A stretch of 64,000 nt of DNA from Acridotheres tristis (lineage: Eukaryota > Chordata > Aves > Passeriformes > Sturnidae). The notes under the pieces were generated by a model. The model worked only from the letters and a program-made list of their open reading frames with translations. It had not been told where the DNA came from and did no database searches. Shown here in pieces: positions 59,096 through 64,000 of the stretch (positions are counted from its first letter, which is position 1; each line of letters begins with the position of its first letter). The stretch covers positions 13,740,501-13,804,500 of the forward strand of contig CM072891.1 in the NCBI GenBank assembly GCA_037013685.1, in the 5' to 3' direction. The position numbers and the translations under genes were made by a program.

Positions 59096-60766
59096 AAGCT
59101 TTTAACCCCTCTTGAAACCCAGATCTCCTGAGGATTTCTAATCGAAGGGAGAGAAATTTACCCTTATGTGTTTAGGAAATACATTATTTTTTTTCTTAGC
59201 TGTGTAACTAAGCTTTTTGTTTTCACTTCATTTTCTTTTTGGTCAATTATGGTTGAATAAGCTCAAATTTTAATATCTGCATGTTTGTGCTACTAGCCAC
59301 TGTTCCTGCTGCTTCTGGAGAATAGAGGATATTGGTTTATGGCCTATATGAGGCAGAGAGAGACAGAGGCAGCAAGAAACAGAGAGAGAGGAAAGAAGTT
59401 AACTTTAACTTTAGATTCTTCTTTACCCAATTTTTGAAGAACAACTCATGGGCATATTCCTGCTCTTGGCTCTTAAATGATTTATGTAATACTCCAAGTG
59501 TGTATGATGTAGAAGTATCTTCAAGAGCCAGTATTCAAAGGTGAAGTACAGAGTAACTTTGCCAAGTTATTGTAATCTGGGAAGGCAGGCATTTGCATAG
59601 ATCTGTAAGTTTTGTACACAACTAGTATGATGCTTAAACACTCAGTGTATAGTATTTCAAGTAAAAAATAAATCGTCTCTCCCTCTCCTCTTGCTTCCCC
59701 TATCATCAGTTGACATCAATGGTTAAAGGCTTGGCAGAAAATCTAAATCAGAGATAAAGGAATAATACAAACAGAAAGCCTAATCCTTCTGCCAAGAAGT
59801 TGAACAGCAAAAATTTTATTGACGTTAGCACAGGCCAGATTGGGCCCAGGCACAGAGAAATTAGGAAAAGTTGATATCTAGATTGTATGAACCAACATAA
59901 TGCAGTCTCAAGAGGTTAGGGAGATTTCCCTTTGGAAACACATCCATCCAAATGCTTGAAATGCTGAAGTTTCATATGACTAAGAGAAGGAGATAGGTCC
60001 CAAAATTCAACTTCCCTCACAGACCTGGATGTACTCTTCTTGGACAGTTCCAAAAAAGATTATATTTTTCTTTTTAGTAAATAAGAAAGCAAACTTTGTA
60101 GTCCACATACATGTACTAGCAGAACATACGTGTAGATGTTCTTTTTGTGTAAAGGTGGGCTGAGGAAATGAATATTTTTAACATTTCTCCAGCCTGTTGC
60201 ATGTTGTTGCACTCTTCAAGCTCTTTTTATGGGTTTAACACTGTGAGAAACCACAGCTGCAGGTAGTCCACGCTGCTCTATGTATGTGGTCCTTCATATT
60301 CTGACCAGAGGAATCTCTCAGGTGATGGAAATATCAGTACAACAGCCAACAATTGGCCTCTGCTTCTATAAGGAGAGTATAGAGGTGTAGACTTGAACAG
60401 CAACATCACTGCAGAAAACTTTACTGGAGGGCTTTTCGTCCAGGGAATTAATTTAATCTCCAGGTAAATTCAGCTCCCCATGACCACACTCGCCTCTCAA
60501 TGAAGGACATAACCTTGCAGACTCGATCAAAAGCACACCAGTTTTCTTTTTCTGCTATAGTTATTTGGGGATTTCAGAGGACAGTCCAGAAGGATCAGCT
60601 TGGCAAAATCCATCTAGCTTCTGACAGCAAACCAAGACAGTGCCTGGCAGCTTGTCACATGTAGGTATGAAACAGAGGTCAGGGTCAAGTGTCCAAGACC
60701 ACCACTCATCCCCACTTCCTCTTGCACCAGTTTCCTGGGTTGCCAAAGCCAGGGCACCGGCTCCAC
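59096..60766. other. Gene-free; GA-rich run at 59345-59398
   Basis: A GA-rich low-complexity stretch (GAGAGAGACAGAGG-type) lies at 59345-59398. No gene or mobile element was recognised. Confidence 0.45.
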
Positions 60767-60940
60767 CTGCCAGCCTCGCACCCAGGGTGACACAGAAATT
60801 ATGTCCCAGGAGAGGAGGAACTGGAGGAGGCAATGGATGGAGTTCCATTTCATCCTCAGCCACAGAAGTAACCGGATCCATGTTTCTTTGGTATCTGTGA
60901 GGTCTCTGTTCATCTGTGCAGTTCAGTGATCTCATCCTTG
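60767..60940 (-). other. Candidate 174-bp exon, unidentified
   Basis: A moderate acceptor (TTTACCTTGGGACAAGCAG before 60940) and a good donor (GGCAG|GTGGAG at 60767/60766) bracket a segment. It is open in the frame reading NMDPVTSVAEDEMELHPLPP and then PPVPPLLGH, with both ends in the same phase. An overlapping frame (MNRDLTDTKETWIRLLLWL) is also open. The acidic-plus-proline composition looks like a disordered tail. No family is recognised and no neighbouring exon was found. Confidence 0.2.
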
Positions 60941-61839
60941 CTGCTTGTCCCAAGGTAAAATAAATTTATGGATTTAAGGTGACTGAAGGTTTTTAAAACA
61001 AATCTCTTCTTGTCCCTCAAGGAACCTTAAAAAATCATATTTCAGCTTTCTGTTTTGTTTAAATGGCATCACACAACTCCATTGCCCTCCCGGAAATATC
61101 ACCGAAAAACTGCTTCAAATATGACCTGGGAGAGTGCTGATGCAGTCGAAGTAAATCATGCCAGTCATCCAGAGTGAACTTTTATTCCCATTCTCCTTAT
61201 AAAAATAATATTAACCAAGGTAAAAAGGAAAAAAATGCTGACTTTCTTGGAACTGGCTATCAGTTGAGTGGGTCAATTTAAGGTTTTTAGTGAATATATT
61301 TCCCTCATGCTGCTTGAGGCCTTGAAGAGGAACTACTATATCTCTTCCAATATTTTTCAGTACCGTGTGTTGTATAAAAAAAATGAAATCAGATAGACAC
61401 ACCACTGAACTCTCTCCTTTTGTCCAGGTTGGCCGAAAGTTTTGCTGATTCTGACTGCTGAAATACAATCAACCCAAACACAAGCTGCCCTCCTTCTGAA
61501 CAGCATTATTTTTTTAAAACATAAGTAAACTTTTTTTTTTTTAATTGAGACAAATACTGAAGAGTCAAATGCCTTGTGTGAATTGCCACAATGCCATCAG
61601 AGCCATGTCAATTTCTGTGAGGTGAAAAACCATCCTGGGTATTCAGTACACTAAGACTGCTGTAGACGGTTCTGCTGAGAAGGAAGATGGGAAAATATAA
61701 GAGGTAAAAAATGTGCCTTAACCCCTCTAGAAACAGCAGGTTCGTATTTCAGACCTGTGGGGTCACAGACTGATGTGTTTCTTAAAAGGAGTCAAAAAGT
61801 CACAAAAGCTGTTCACTGAGAAGATGTTCTCCAGGTAAT
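60941..61839. other. Gene-free; T(12) at 61531-61542
   Basis: The 61080-61180 part retains CpGs (TCCCGGAAATATCACCG) and might be constrained. No gene was found. Confidence 0.35.
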
Positions 61840-61930
61840 AGCAAAGGTGTGTTTAATTAATACTGTTTCGCCAGCATATTTAAAATGTGCCCCACAGAGC
61901 TGTAGGCTGCTTAATTAAATTTCTGTTCAA
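61840..61930. promoter_or_regulatory. Paired TTAATTAA motifs
   Basis: Two identical palindromes TTAATTAA at 61853-61860 and 61911-61918 flank TACTGTTTCGCCAGC. The arrangement suits paired homeodomain binding, but no function is shown. Confidence 0.25.
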
Positions 61931-64000
61931 AACGAAAGTGAAAAGAAAGCAAAGGACCAACTTCTAGCTGTACAACGAGTGTTATCCTCATTGAAATCAA
62001 TCTGAAACCAATAGAGCAAACAACCTGAAGTAAGGGAAAATCTGACATTTTCTAGATATGCTCTGGCAGCAAATATATTTTTGACAATCACTGGCAAGGA
62101 GCTGACAGTTGTTCCCATTCCCATCAGCAGAGTGCTTGCTGGTGGGCAGCTCACCATTGCCATGAGCCTTTTGTTTCCAGTAAAGTAGACATGAGTTCAC
62201 AATCATGTGCATGCCTCATGCACTCATGACGTATGTGTGTGACTAGGAGTAATTCAAATAGAAATAATCACATTAGCTCAAAGATGGAGATTAAAAACCT
62301 TTTTGACCTTTACAGGCAGTAAAGGTCTGACCAGTGTGCTCAGGACCAAGTCTTGATGTTGATTTCATACCACTGAAAAATACAGAGGCACACTGCAAGA
62401 TGCTACGGGTAGGAATGATATATTTTGTCTCTCTATGATTTGGGGTTTTTTGCCTTTGATGACAGGATTCAATGCAGAGGTTCACTCAGATGGCTTGGAA
62501 ATTTCAGAGAGTCACAGACAGCATGCAGTCCCTTTTAGGAGAATCCCGGTATTGTGAACACTTACAAATTGGTCATTTACGTCAAAATATAAGAATTAGT
62601 GTGAGATAACAGATTCCTCCACATATGGAAGTCGTGACCACAATATCTAATTTATTATATGCCACTTGCCCAATGAGTCTAGTATCATAAGCCAAAAAAC
62701 AGACAGTCATTTTGTCCATAGAAACCTTGAGTGGTGGATGTGAACTCAAGATACACATGGCCTAAACACACAAATGGGTTGAAGTCACTCTGTGCCACCA
62801 CAGCAGAACTGTTCGGTGGATTTGGTGCCCTTGACCCAGGGCAGAGAATCTTTCTGATTTCACTATTGAAAAATGGGGAGAAGTGAATGTCATATATCTC
62901 AGAGATCAGAGATACTCCAAAGGGAGAGTTGGTTGAGCTGGTGGCACCTTCGTGAACCAATGGAATTCGTTCTAAGGGAGTGTGTACAGGCAGTGGTGGT
63001 TCAGTGAAACATCACAGTATGGTCAGTTTCTGAATCCACTTGAGGTCTAGAGTGTTCTGAGGAGAGAAGGAAATCTGAAAAATTCAGGTCTATCCACAGC
63101 TGGATTAATACACACCTCAAGGCAGAGACACAGCCATACCAGCATGTGTCTGAGTTACTGGACAGGGAATGCAAGGTGAAGTGTGCCTTGGACAATGGGC
63201 AATCCAAAAGCTTTCACGACATTTAAATCTGGTAATTCCTTAAAGCCATTGGCTTCTCCTGGTCTGATGCACAAAGATGTGTTTCATGTGCTCTGGATGT
63301 GCAGTTCTCCATGATTAGCCCATGCATAATTCACACACACGTCTAGCTGTGGGCCTGGGACACATCTCTCAGTAGTGAATAACCTGGTTCCGTGGTGCTG
63401 CTGCTCTCAGCACATTTTTGTTAATCACATCTGAATGAGGGTTACTACTCCTGGGCAAGCAATCAGAAGTTTAAACTGCATCTGCGTAAATATTCACCAT
63501 CACATGAGGGTTTAAGCTGCTCTCAGCAGAGTCAGGAGTCATCAAGCAAATGCCCATGGCTTGTCTGGGTGTATCACCATCTGTCTGCATGGTTTTGTCC
63601 TTTTTCAGTGGCAAATGCAGGCTTAGTGCTGGTGCACGTGAAGGACTGGTGGCTTCACAGAAAAGCAGGTGCTCTGAAAGCTTTAAATAGCTCTGCCACA
63701 TACTTCAAACATGACTGGCAGCACTCCTAGTATTCTGCCCTGCATTATTTGGCCAAGAAGCCTCAGCCTTTAACTTCCAGACTTGGCCATTTCAACCTTA
63801 AACCTCCATATGTCTCAGTCCTTCAGAGCATCCCACCACTGAACCTTGCTTAACACAGGTATGGCTCCCTGGGGTGCTGTTCAAACATGCCAAGGGAGCA
63901 GAACATAATGAGAACCCATGGCATGGCATCTGTAATTTAAGCCAGGATTTGAGCCCAGGCCTTGGCAGATGTCTAGGAGAATTTTGCCCAAGTGTGCTTG
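61931..64000. other. Gene-free unique sequence to window end
   Basis: Open frames are 91 codons or fewer with no recognised product. No repeat, RNA or mobile element was recognised. Confidence 0.45.

Noticed and set aside
1..64000. Bacterial-type operons, CRISPR arrays, prophage, rRNA or tRNA genes, or an intact endogenous retrovirus
   Set aside because: No direct-repeat/spacer array, no dense co-directional ORFs, no recognisable rRNA or cloverleaf-competent tRNA segment, and no paired LTRs or retroviral motifs were seen.

Overview
The window looks like vertebrate nuclear DNA, most likely from a bird. It is AT-leaning with AATAAA-type hexamers, CpG is scarce, and long simple-sequence tracts are present. 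The recognisable interspersed repeats are few. I see tail-like fragments of CR1 LINEs and old MIR/CORE-SINE-like fragments, with no Alu, B1 or L1 material and no complete endogenous retrovirus. A crocodilian or turtle is possible but less likely given how sparse the repeats are. There is no bacterial-style gene organisation, CRISPR array, rRNA or tRNA gene that I can support.

No complete protein-coding gene is visible. The best gene candidate is the 3' end of a minus-strand gene at about 3.9-5.6 kb. It has three open segments (5580-5471, 4916-4719 and 4446-4286) flanked by splice-like sites with compatible phases, and together they give a helical, leucine-rich protein I cannot name. The last segment is open in two frames, which may mean a frameshift or decay. 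Weaker single-exon candidates lie at 2731-2980 (+), 16571-16804 (+), 46917-46854 (-) and 60940-60767 (-). The remaining 60-200 codon open frames read as chance ORFs.

Layout: 1-11 kb holds the candidate gene end and old repeats. 11-30 kb is mostly unique sequence with fossil CR1 and MIR copies, a probable retroposed 3' end with a poly(A) tail near 18.5 kb, a diverged direct repeat at 21.0/21.6 kb and a 258-bp CCTTT array at 27.6 kb. 30-50 kb has small hairpins, a CR1 tail at 37.9 kb and a perfect 255-bp GAAG array at 43.5 kb. 50-64 kb has a TCTTC array and an AT-rich block (51.4-53.6 kb) dense in homeodomain- and POU-type motifs that resembles conserved non-coding regulatory DNA. It also has GC-richer islands at 50.3, 54.6 and 58.8 kb.

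Overall the window resembles a gene-poor interval or long introns, possibly regulatory. Claims of conservation and of exon identity are inferences from the sequence alone. No alignment or database search was available.
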